A stretch of 37,274 bases of DNA from Patescibacteria group bacterium (GTDB taxonomy: Bacteria > Patescibacteriota > Patescibacteriia > 2-12-FULL-60-25), in contig JAKLEH010000007.1 of NCBI GenBank assembly GCA_022703155.1, forward strand, positions 1 to 37,274, in the 5' to 3' direction. Both the position numbers and the translations under genes were made by a program. Below the pieces are notes generated by a model. That model ran no database searches and had not been told where the DNA came from. It worked only from the letters and a program-made list of their open reading frames with translations. The stretch's first letter is position 1. Each line of letters opens with the position of its first letter. This document shows, piece after piece, positions 29,159-36,318 of this stretch.

Positions 29159-30097
29159 TTATTGGTTCAGCCATTCGAAACTATCGAACGCCCAGGCGGT
29201 CATGATTTTGACGTCGCGGTAACGGGAAAAGTGGTTGTCGCTGTCGAGCAGCACGGCCACGACTTCATGGCCTTTGGCGTCGCGCGTGACCTGGGCCAAA
29301 TTGTAACCCGCGTCCGGCAACGAACCGGTTTTGGCGCCGATGATTTTGTACGGGTTTTTATTGAGGAAAGAATCGAGCAATAGGTTCGTGGATTTGATGC
29401 CCAAAGGCTTGCCGCCGCGCGGCGTCACGACCACTTCGGGCAAGTTGGCGGCTTTGCGAATTTCATCTTGGCGCAACGCGATGGTGGTAAGCGCGGCCAC
29501 GTCCGCCGCATTGCCGCGGTTGCCCGTCTCCAAACCCGTGACGTCCACGAACGTGAACGACGGCAAATGCAAATCCTTGGCTTTTTGGTTCATGCGCAAA
29601 ATGAACTGTTCGCGCGAGAGGCCGCTCGTGCGCACCAGCGCTTCGCCTGAGGCGTTGACCGAACCTACCAGCAACGCGGTAAACGCTTCGCGCCGCGTTA
29701 CCGTATCGCCGACCGCGAATACGGGCTTGCTTTGGTTGTCGAAATCGCTAGCTTGGAAGGTCAATTCTCCGTCCAGGCCTTTGTCCGTATCCAAAAGCAC
29801 CAGCGCGGTCATAAGCTTGGTCAAGCTGGCGATGGAATGCACGTCGTGCGGCGCTTTGGCGAATAATACGCCGCCGCTGGCCACGTCGGCCACGAACGCG
29901 CTGTTGCCTGTGACCACCACGCCTAAATTATCCGGGTCCTTGCGGCGCGGCGTGCGCACCACGGTAAGACGGCGCGGCGAAACCATGGCCGCTTGGACGG
30001 GCAAGGATTGCGAAAAAATCGTGGCCGGCGCCGAACCCGGGATGGCGGGCGGCGCAAAAGACATGGCGGCCATCAGGCCGATGAGACTGCCCAGCAT
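29159..30097 (-). CDS. D-alanyl-D-alanine carboxypeptidase (peptidase S11 family)
   Basis: A 312-residue penicillin-binding-type enzyme that trims the terminal D-Ala of peptidoglycan stem peptides outside the membrane. The N-terminus is signal-peptide-like (MLGSLIGLMAAMSFAPPAIP). Active-site motifs are complete: SLTK (Ser91, Lys94), SVN (Ser146-Asn148) and KTGS (256-259). The C-terminal beta domain of DacA-type enzymes is missing. The ATG follows the scpB stop by 2 nt, so it is translated from the scpAB transcript, linking wall maintenance and chromosome segregation by position only. Confidence 0.92.
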   Translation of the reverse strand: MLGSLIGLMAAMSFAPPAIPGSAPATIFSQSLPVQAAMVSPRRLTVVRTPRRKDPDNLGVVVTGNSAFVADVASGGVLFAKAPHDVHSIASLTKLMTALVLLDTDKGLDGELTFQASDFDNQSKPVFAVGDTVTRREAFTALLVGSVNASGEALVRTSGLSREQFILRMNQKAKDLHLPSFTFVDVTGLETGNRGNAADVAALTTIALRQDEIRKAANLPEVVVTPRGGKPLGIKSTNLLLDSFLNKNPYKIIGAKTGSLPDAGYNLAQVTRDAKGHEVVAVLLDSDNHFSRYRDVKIMTAWAFDSFEWLNQ

Positions 30098-30099
30098 AA

Positions 30100-30690
30100 T
30101 CAGACGTCTAAATTGTTTTTAATTTCTTCGGAGGCTTTCTCGTCCGCGGGTTTTGGATTCAACTGGTCAAGCATGTCGGAAATGGCCGCGTGCCCGCGCA
30201 ACTTGTCGTAATCCGGCAAATCGTTGACCGAACGCAAACCCAAATGCTTAAGGAAATCGAAAGTCACGGCGAACGTAGGCTGGCCCAAGCGCTCGTCTTC
30301 CTTGAGTTCGACCAAGCCCTTGATCATGAGGTTGCGCAAAATCAACGCCGATTGCACGCCGCGAATCTGTTCCAATTCGGGACGCGTCATGGGGCCGCGG
30401 TACGCCAAAATGGTCAACGCCTCGAGCGAGGCCCTGGTCAGTTCGCCATACTCCTCGTCCTTGGCCACTTTTTTGACGGCTTCGGCCGCTTCGGGACGCG
30501 TGACCAATTCGAATTCATTGTCGTATTCCTGCAACATGACTCCGCTCCCCTGTTCCAAACGCTCGCCCAAAATCCGCAGCGCTTCTTTGGCGTCGTCTTG
30601 TTTCGCGTCCGCGAGTTCGGCCAGCTTGCGCGCGGAAAGCGGCCGCGCCGCGGCGAACAGGATGGCTTCGATTATGTGTTGGAGTTCCAT
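30100..30690 (-). CDS. scpB: Segregation and condensation protein B
   Basis: A 196-residue kleisin-associated subunit of the SMC-ScpAB complex that compacts and resolves chromosomes. Two winged-helix domains are expected and visible in outline: MELQHIIEAILFAAARPLS at the start and LTRASLEALTILAYRGPMTR with ELEQIRGVQS in the second. The C-terminal tail after about 170 is polar. It lies 122 bases after scpA with a repeat hairpin between them. Confidence 0.95.
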   Translation of the reverse strand: MELQHIIEAILFAAARPLSARKLAELADAKQDDAKEALRILGERLEQGSGVMLQEYDNEFELVTRPEAAEAVKKVAKDEEYGELTRASLEALTILAYRGPMTRPELEQIRGVQSALILRNLMIKGLVELKEDERLGQPTFAVTFDFLKHLGLRSVNDLPDYDKLRGHAAISDMLDQLNPKPADEKASEEIKNNLDV

Positions 30691-30707
30691 ACGATAAACA
30701 TTCGATT

Positions 30708-30792
30708 AGTCGCAGTGCACAGTCGCAGTAACGGACTGATTTATTTTCATTAACGATTCGTTTCCTACCAACTGTGAACGTGCACTGCGACT
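30708..30792. repeat. AGTCGCAGTGCAC / GTGCACTGCGACT hairpin between scpA and scpB
   Basis: A perfect 13-bp inverted repeat (30708-30720 with 30780-30792) has further word copies on both sides (AGTCGCAGT, ACTGTGAACG). It is the vocabulary also found at 1792-1856. It could form a processing or attenuation hairpin within the scpA-scpB transcript. Confidence 0.88.
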
Positions 30793-30812
30793 TATTGAAA
30801 TTTTTATTGTCT

Positions 30813-31553
30813 TCATACAAAGGATTCGGCCAGCGGGTCGTTGTCCGGCGCTTCGGGATTCACGCTGATGTCGATGTCGTGGAACAAGTCGCCTTGCGAC
30901 ACCAACACGAACCGCTGCTTGATGAGTTCGAGCAACGCCAAAAACGAAACGATGGCGTCTTCCTTGTGCTTGGTCCGGCCTACAAAGTCGCGGAACGACA
31001 GCTGCGCATGTTCGCGGATGCGCGTGAACAGGTCACGGATGCGCTCGTGGATGGAGACTGCGCGCTTGACCGCGGCTTTGGGCAACCGCAGGATAGGCTC
31101 GATACGCGCGATGACGCGTTGCATCAGCTCGTGTAAAACTTCGGTCGTGGCGTTGGTGGGCGGCACGAATTTGACTTCGCGCCGACGCGTCACCACCATG
31201 GGCCGCCCAAAAGACGTCAAGCCAGAATTCCACATCTTGTCGATGCTGTGGGAAGCGGCCACGAACATCTGGTACTGCCGCAGCTGCGCCTCCAAATCCG
31301 GACCTTCTTCCATTTCCTGATCCGTGAATCCCGGGAGCAGGAGCTGGGATTTCATGTACACCAGCTTGGACGCCACGACCAAAAAATCGGCCATTTCCTC
31401 GGGCGGCACTGGCTGGGACTTCATGTACTGGACGAACTGGTCGGCAACGGTGGCCAAAGACAGTTTGGAGATTTCCAATTCGTTCTTTTCCACCAACTGC
31501 AAAAGCAGGTCCAACGGACCCTCAAAATGCTCGATGCTCACCGAGTAAGCCAC
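30813..31553 (-). CDS. scpA: Segregation and condensation protein A (kleisin)
   Basis: A 246-residue kleisin of the SMC-ScpAB complex. The N-terminal family motif FEGPLDLLLQLVEKNELEI (about 9-27) is followed by ADFLVVASKLVYMKSQLLLP, and the C-terminal winged helix contains DAIVSFLALLELIKQR. The start codon is GTG at 31553; no ATG precedes the conserved YSVSIEHFEGP. No other SMC-complex gene is in the window. Confidence 0.94.
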   Translation of the reverse strand: MAYSVSIEHFEGPLDLLLQLVEKNELEISKLSLATVADQFVQYMKSQPVPPEEMADFLVVASKLVYMKSQLLLPGFTDQEMEEGPDLEAQLRQYQMFVAASHSIDKMWNSGLTSFGRPMVVTRRREVKFVPPTNATTEVLHELMQRVIARIEPILRLPKAAVKRAVSIHERIRDLFTRIREHAQLSFRDFVGRTKHKEDAIVSFLALLELIKQRFVLVSQGDLFHDIDISVNPEAPDNDPLAESFV

Positions 31554-31612
31554 GAATCAATGATAACCTATCATACTCATTTTGGCTAGGTTGGGGCTTT
31601 TGTGGACTATTT

Positions 31613-32440
31613 TCAGCCTTTCCGTAAGGTTATGACCTCGACGCGCGGTTCGGCGAACAGGCGGATGGGAAAACGGAACGTGCCTACGCCGTTCGTGATG
31701 AGCATTTTGGTGGATGAGGTCTCGGCCCAACCGGACAGGAATTTTTGGCCGAAACGCGACGGAAGAATGGGCGCCCATTTTCCGAACGCCGTTATCTGCC
31801 CGCCGTGCAAATGTCCGGACAGCATCAAATCCACGCGATTGTCCGGCAAGTCCATGAAGTAATCCGGCTGATGCGAGAGCAGGATGACCGTATCCCGCGT
31901 TGTGGCATCGCCCAAAGCCTGATCGTACTTTTGCTCGCCGTAATACATGTCGCCCACTCCGGCGAGGCGAACCCTGGACGAGCCGCGCTCAAGCCACACG
32001 CCGCGGTTGTCCATAAAGTGGATGCCGGCCCGGCGCATGGCCAGGGGCGTGACTTGGGGTCCGCGCAAATAATCGTGGTTGCCCATCACGCCAAAAACGC
32101 CTTCGGCGGTCTGCAGGCGCGCCAATTCATAGAACGCCGGTTCCACATACGCCGAACCTTGTTCCACGTAATCGCCGCCCATGAGCACCACATCCGCTTT
32201 TTCGCCATTCACGCGTTTCACGATGCCACGCAGCCACGCCGAGTCGCACCACGGCCCGAGGTGGATGTCGCTCATGAACACGACCTTCATGCCGTCGAAT
32301 TCCCGCGGCAAATCCTTCAAGGAGATTTCCCGATACGTAAAACGCGGCGTTAAAGCGTACCAATAACCGTAAGCCGAGAGGATGCCGGCCGCAATCAACA
32401 GGCTGACCAAAATCGAAAAACAGATTTTTAAAATCTTCAT
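31613..32440 (-). CDS. Membrane-anchored metallophosphoesterase (YkuE-like)
   Basis: A 275-residue protein with an N-terminal membrane anchor (about 5-27) and a calcineurin-type phosphoesterase domain. The metal ligands are all present: DIHLG (Asp58, His60), GGDY (Asp90), GNHD (Asn121, His122), SHQPD (His190) and GHLHGGQ (His210, His212). This subgroup is thought to hydrolyse lipid-linked or other phosphate esters at the membrane; the substrate is unknown. A Shine-Dalgarno-like AGAGG lies about 7 nt before the ATG. It is the last gene of the aspS-pyrD-HIT run. Confidence 0.9.
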   Translation of the reverse strand: MKILKICFSILVSLLIAAGILSAYGYWYALTPRFTYREISLKDLPREFDGMKVVFMSDIHLGPWCDSAWLRGIVKRVNGEKADVVLMGGDYVEQGSAYVEPAFYELARLQTAEGVFGVMGNHDYLRGPQVTPLAMRRAGIHFMDNRGVWLERGSSRVRLAGVGDMYYGEQKYDQALGDATTRDTVILLSHQPDYFMDLPDNRVDLMLSGHLHGGQITAFGKWAPILPSRFGQKFLSGWAETSSTKMLITNGVGTFRFPIRLFAEPRVEVITLRKG

Positions 32441-32477
32441 ATCACCCTCTTAACGGCCCAAACCGGGCCGCATGACA

Positions 32478-32933
32478 TCAGGCGGCGTTGGACTCTTTGA
32501 TTTGCCGCGCTATTTCCATCCGCTCTTCGAGCGGCATGGCCGGACCGAGTTGCGTGGAAACGTAACCGTCGTATTGGTCGAACCAGACTCTGTCCTTGGC
32601 CCACATTTCCTTGAATTTTTCGGTCACCCCGTGCAACGGATAAAGCTTGATGTGCGCATGGTTCACGCCCATGCCTTCCATGACCATAGCCACGCGGCTA
32701 ATGCCGAACGCCTTTTCCAACATGCGGGCGCCATTTTTTGCGGCCAAGTAAAACCGCGCAGCCACGTCTTCCTGCATGTCGAAAACGTACGAGTCATGAT
32801 GATTTTTTGGCATCACCAAAGTCATGCCTTTGACATTGGGCGATCCGTCCAGAATCGCCATGAACTCTTCGTTCTCCCAAATTTTGGCGCTCGGCAATTC
32901 GCCGGACGCGATCTTGCAAAATACGCAGTCCAT
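32478..32933 (-). CDS. HIT family protein
   Basis: A 151-residue histidine-triad protein. It starts with CVFCKI (Cys3, Cys6). The triad segment reads NHAHIKLYPLHG, that is His92-Ala-His94-Ile-Lys96. The first and the nucleophilic (second) His of the usual H-x-H-x-H motif are kept, but the third is replaced by Lys. Catalysis as a nucleotidyl hydrolase or transferase is therefore plausible but not certain. It is tightly packed (3 nt) behind the nucleotidyltransferase-like gene. Confidence 0.9.
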   Translation of the reverse strand: MDCVFCKIASGELPSAKIWENEEFMAILDGSPNVKGMTLVMPKNHHDSYVFDMQEDVAARFYLAAKNGARMLEKAFGISRVAMVMEGMGVNHAHIKLYPLHGVTEKFKEMWAKDRVWFDQYDGYVSTQLGPAMPLEERMEIARQIKESNAA

Positions 32934-32936
32934 AGG

Positions 32937-33317
32937 TCATTTCGATAAATAATTTTCTATCAACTCCAAATCCTTTATGTCCTTTTCACGGCCCATGGCA
33001 CTTTTCCAACTTACGACGTGCTCGAGGCGCACGAACGGCAAACCGTCGATGACCTCGGCCGTGTCGATGAGTGCGTCGGGATCGTCAAACCACGGCGACC
33101 ATTGGCAAAACGCCTCGATGTTGCCGATTTGCAATCCCGTACCCTTTACGTTTCTGGTATATTTTTTGGCCAATTCGTCCCACACGTCTTTTCTGACCAG
33201 TACATCCAAATCCTTGGCTTCGCGTATGCCGCGGACCGCAAGCGGACCGCTGCCGAAAATGGCGTAAGAACCGTCCGGCAAATTAAGCGCCTTGAGCTCG
33301 TCGATGAAAGGAAGCAT
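32937..33317 (-). CDS. Nucleotidyltransferase-fold protein
   Basis: A 126-residue protein with the minimal nucleotidyltransferase pattern: AIFGSGPLAVRG (Gly22-Ser23) followed by AKDLDVLV (Asp37, Asp39). This matches the G-S ... D-x-D core of MNT-type domains, such as those in toxin-antitoxin or aminoglycoside-modifying systems. No HEPN-type partner is next to it, so an antitoxin role is not supported. It lies 12 nt after pyrD and 3 nt before the HIT gene. Confidence 0.75.
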   Translation of the reverse strand: MLPFIDELKALNLPDGSYAIFGSGPLAVRGIREAKDLDVLVRKDVWDELAKKYTRNVKGTGLQIGNIEAFCQWSPWFDDPDALIDTAEVIDGLPFVRLEHVVSWKSAMGREKDIKDLELIENYLSK

Positions 33318-33329
33318 CGGAATGACAAA

Positions 33330-34433
33330 TTATTTTATATCTACCCCGACCGCTTCGTTAACGTTCTTGAAACCGTCGGCGCGCAACTTTGCGGCCAGGC
33401 CGCGCATGAGGCGCGAGGGCCAAAGCGGGCCGTTGTAAATCAATGACGTGACGATCTGCAGAGCCGTGGCGCCCAGGCGGATGCGGCGATACGCGTCTTC
33501 GACCGAGTCGATGCCGCCGCAGCCGATGAACTGGAAGCGGTGTCCGCCGTTCTTGTACGCCACGGCCAACGACTGCTCGGCCAAACCCTTAAGCCGCGGA
33601 CCGGACACGCCGCCGGATTTGGCGCGTTCGAGGTTTTTGGATTTCAAACCCGACCGGTCGTGGGTCAAATTAGTCAGCACGAAACCCTTGGCCCAGGCGT
33701 AGCCGTCCGTGTCCTGCATGAGATGGAGAAGTTGGTCGGACGTGAGGTCGGGAGAGATTTTGAAAAACACGGGTTTGATGGGTTGGAGCGCGTCCAAGCG
33801 GTTCAGCACTTCGCGGTACATGGCCGGGTTTTTGCAGTACTGCTCGCCGTCCCCCGTGTTGGGACACGACACGTTGACCGTCATATAATCCGCGAACGGC
33901 TCCATGGTTTTGAATGCCGTCGTCAAATCCTCCAGTCCCGCCTCGCCAGACAGGCCTGGTTTGTTTGATTTGGCGACCGAGATGCCCACCGGAATGTTCC
34001 AACGGCCACGTCGACGATACGAGGCGAAACGCGGCTCCATGGCCGGCGCGCCAGTGGACCGCAAACCGTAATTCACGACCAACGCGCGGTCTTCGGGCAA
34101 ACGCCACAGCCGCGGCTTGGGGTTGCCTTCGTATGGCAGGTTGGTCACGGTGCCCACTTCGGCGTACGCAAAACCAACTTCCTTGAGAATCGGAATTTCC
34201 CTGCCCTCTTTGTCGAAGCCCGCACCCACGCCCAACGGATGTTCGAGTTTGATGCCCGCGAGTTCCGTGGCCAGAACCGGATCGTGGACCGGGCGGCAAG
34301 CCGCGCGCGTGGCCCAACGTGCAGCTCCGTAACGGCCCAAAACCTCGCCCACGCCGTTAAACAAGTGGTGCATGGCTTCTGCGTCGAAGGCGAAGAAGGT
34401 GGGTTTGAGGATGTGGTCGTAAATAAGGGGCAT
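33330..34433 (-). CDS. pyrD: Dihydroorotate dehydrogenase, class 2 (quinone-type)
   Basis: A 367-residue FMN enzyme of pyrimidine synthesis (dihydroorotate to orotate). The N-terminal amphipathic helix region typical of class 2 is present (MPLIYDHILKPTFFAFDAEA). Other features are AGFDKEG (Lys75), EVGTVTNLPYEGNPKPR, VNVSCPNTG with the catalytic Ser189, and GGIDSVEDAYRRIRLGA for FMN phosphate. The canonical NRMGFNN segment is altered to NYGLRSTGAP. Class 2 enzymes pass electrons to membrane quinones, so the acceptor in a reduced genome is an open point. AAGGAGG 9 nt before the ATG is part of the CCTCCTT repeat. No other pyr gene is nearby. Confidence 0.94.
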   Translation of the reverse strand: MPLIYDHILKPTFFAFDAEAMHHLFNGVGEVLGRYGAARWATRAACRPVHDPVLATELAGIKLEHPLGVGAGFDKEGREIPILKEVGFAYAEVGTVTNLPYEGNPKPRLWRLPEDRALVVNYGLRSTGAPAMEPRFASYRRRGRWNIPVGISVAKSNKPGLSGEAGLEDLTTAFKTMEPFADYMTVNVSCPNTGDGEQYCKNPAMYREVLNRLDALQPIKPVFFKISPDLTSDQLLHLMQDTDGYAWAKGFVLTNLTHDRSGLKSKNLERAKSGGVSGPRLKGLAEQSLAVAYKNGGHRFQFIGCGGIDSVEDAYRRIRLGATALQIVTSLIYNGPLWPSRLMRGLAAKLRADGFKNVNEAVGVDIK

Positions 34434-34436
34434 ATC

Positions 34437-34525
34437 ATTCCCCCTCCTTTTTAAGGAGGGGTTAGGGGTGGTAAAAACCTTAACAAGAGACCCCTTTTAA
34501 CTCTCCCTTATAAAGGGGGAGAAAA
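34437..34525. repeat. CCCCTCCTT/AAGGAGGGG-word repeat carrying the pyrD ribosome-binding site
   Basis: CCCCCTCCTTTTTAAGGAGGGG-type arms (34440-34461) give a near-perfect hairpin, followed by GTTAGGGGTGG, then ACCCCTTTTAACTCTCCC and TTATAAAGGGGGAG, which also pair. On the minus strand the arm near pyrD gives AAGGAGG (34449-34443) 9 nt before its ATG. Confidence 0.88.
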
Positions 34526-34526
34526 A

Positions 34527-35918
34527 TTATTTTATGATTTTAATATGCGCTTCGGCGATTTGTTCGGCCGGAAGCTCGGACGGCGCGCCCGTCATGGGGT
34601 CGCGCGCATCGCCGGTTTTGGGGAACGCGATGACTTCGCGGATGTTGGGTTCACCGGCCAGCAACATGACCAGACGGTCGATACCCGGAGCCATGCCGCC
34701 GTGCGGCGGCGCGCCGTACGTGAACGCTTCCAACATATGGCCGAAACGAGCCTGAATATCCGCGTCCTCCAAACCCAAAATCTGGAAAATTTTGTTTTGC
34801 AGTTCGCGTCCGTGGATTCTGATGCTGCCGCCGCCCGCCTCATAGCCGTTAAGCACCAAATCGTACGCCTTGGCCCGCGCCTTAAGCGGTTGGTCTTCCA
34901 ATAAACCGACATCTTCATCGAGAGGCGCGGTGAAAGGATGATGGCTGGACACCAAGCGACCCTGTTCCGAATATTCGAACATGGGAAAATCCACGACCCA
35001 ACAAAACGCCAATTCATTGGGGTTGTTTTTGTCTTCGCGCATGTCCGGTTTGTCGTTGCCGTATTTTTCCATGGATTCGGCGTAAGTGACGCGCGGAAAC
35101 TTTTGGAAAGTCAATTTTTTATCCGGCGTCACGGACCTGACCAATTCCAGCATCATCCGCTCGACCAATTCCATGACCTCCTCCTGTTTTACGAACGACA
35201 TCTCAAAATCCAATTGCGTGAATTCCATCTGCCGGTCGCCGCGTGCGTCCTCGTCGCGGAAACATTTGGCGATTTGGAAGTATTTCTCCACGCCTGCGAC
35301 CATTAGCAATTGTTTGAACTGTTGCGGCGACTGGGGCAATACGTAAAACTTACCCGGATGGACGCGCGACGGCACCAGATATTCGCGCGAACCTTCGGGC
35401 GTGCCTTTGGTCATGTTGGGCGTCTCCACCTCCAAAAAACCGTTGGCGACCATGAAGTTCCTCATGAAACCTACGACCTTGCACCGCAAATCCAAATTCC
35501 GAATCATGCGTTCGCTGCGCAAATCCAGATAGCGGTATTTCAAACGCAATTCCTCGTTGACCGCGGACGTGTCTTTGTCGATTTCGAACGGCGGGGTCTG
35601 CGCGTGGTTGTAGACTTCGATGTCCTTGGCCAGCATCTCGACCGTGCCGGTCGGCATGTTGGGGTTGATCTGCTTTTCGCCGCGCTGGTTGATGACGCCG
35701 GTCACCGCGATGCAATCCTCGGGCCGCAGGCTGTCCATTTCCGCCTTCGCGTTATCCGAGAGTTCGGACGGCACGAGCACGACCTGCAGGATGCCCGAGC
35801 GGTCGCGTACGTCCAAAAACGCCAATTTGCCCATGTTGCGGCGCGTGTGAATCCAACCTTTGACGGTCACCGTTTGGCCGATTTTGCCCACGGTTTCCAA
35901 GTTCATGGTCCTTTCCAT
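34527..35918 (-). CDS. aspS: Aspartyl-tRNA synthetase lacking the GAD insertion domain
   Basis: A 463-residue class II synthetase that attaches Asp to tRNA. An OB-fold anticodon-binding domain covers about 1-110 (VKGWIHTRRNMGKLAFLDVRDR). The catalytic core has motif 2 (FRDEDARGDRQMEFTQLD, 220-237) and motif 3 (GGMAPGIDRLVMLLAG, 407-422). Bacterial AspRS has a GAD domain of over 100 residues between these; here KYGNDKPDMRED (286-296) runs into NELAFCWVVDFPMF (301-314), leaving no room for it. This gives the short length, versus about 590 in E. coli. The residue after RRN, Met29, is at a site where Leu or His is linked to tRNA discrimination, so Asp-only versus Asp/Asn charging cannot be predicted. 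ATG 35918 is chosen as the first in frame. Confidence 0.93.
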   Translation of the reverse strand: MERTMNLETVGKIGQTVTVKGWIHTRRNMGKLAFLDVRDRSGILQVVLVPSELSDNAKAEMDSLRPEDCIAVTGVINQRGEKQINPNMPTGTVEMLAKDIEVYNHAQTPPFEIDKDTSAVNEELRLKYRYLDLRSERMIRNLDLRCKVVGFMRNFMVANGFLEVETPNMTKGTPEGSREYLVPSRVHPGKFYVLPQSPQQFKQLLMVAGVEKYFQIAKCFRDEDARGDRQMEFTQLDFEMSFVKQEEVMELVERMMLELVRSVTPDKKLTFQKFPRVTYAESMEKYGNDKPDMREDKNNPNELAFCWVVDFPMFEYSEQGRLVSSHHPFTAPLDEDVGLLEDQPLKARAKAYDLVLNGYEAGGGSIRIHGRELQNKIFQILGLEDADIQARFGHMLEAFTYGAPPHGGMAPGIDRLVMLLAGEPNIREVIAFPKTGDARDPMTGAPSELPAEQIAEAHIKIIK

Positions 35919-35964
35919 AGTCGTTTTAGGGTACTAACCCAGCGAAAAAAAGTCCAATATCGGG

Positions 35965-36034
35965 ACGTGAATCGTGAAACGCTAACCGTGTAACGCCGGA
36001 ATCGCTCTGGCGTTGCGCGATGCGCGTTTCGCTC
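35965..36034. repeat. GTGAAACGC / GCGTTTCGC word repeat
   Basis: AATCGTGAAACGC, CGTGTAACGCC, then GGCGTTGCGCGATGCGCG and TTTCGC. The AACGCC...GGCGTT core matches the repeat at 18751-18815. It lies between the Cys-rich gene and aspS, next to GGGTACTAACCC, a small palindrome. Confidence 0.8.
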
Positions 36035-36035
36035 C

Positions 36036-36317
36036 TTACGGTTGTACGGCTGGCGCCTTGTCCAACACTTTGACGCACACGCCTTTGCCCGCCGCCGCGT
36101 CGGTAATTCTGCAGTCGTTGCCCGGTTTGCACGGCAAGCGCAATTCACCGCCGCATTCGGCGCCCACCTCACCCAAACCGGCGTTCGCATTAACGACTGG
36201 GACAGCGGGAGATTTTTGTCGCGACAGCAAATACGCGAAAGTTACGATAGAAATCAAAATTATGGCAGCGACGATTATGGCGATTATGCGATGGGGCTTT
36301 TGGCGGTCTTTGTGCAT
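36036..36317 (-). CDS. Small membrane-anchored Cys-rich protein
   Basis: A 93-residue protein with a basic N-terminus, one membrane segment (about 10-31, IIAIIVAAIILISIVTFAYL) and a short extracytoplasmic domain with four Cys (55, 63, 69, 81) in the pattern C-GGELRLP-C-x5-C-x11-C, probably two disulfides. I have no family name for it. It starts 1 nt after the propeller-like gene stop, so both are one transcript. The protease at 25697 carries a comparable Cys-rich tail, so such modules may be a surface theme in this organism. Confidence 0.75.
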   Translation of the reverse strand: MHKDRQKPHRIIAIIVAAIILISIVTFAYLLSRQKSPAVPVVNANAGLGEVGAECGGELRLPCKPGNDCRITDAAAGKGVCVKVLDKAPAVQP

Positions 36318-36318
36318 A

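Noticed and set aside
32937-33317. MNT/HEPN toxin-antitoxin module
   Set aside because: The nucleotidyltransferase-like protein has no HEPN partner; the neighbours are a HIT protein and pyrD in a compact operon.
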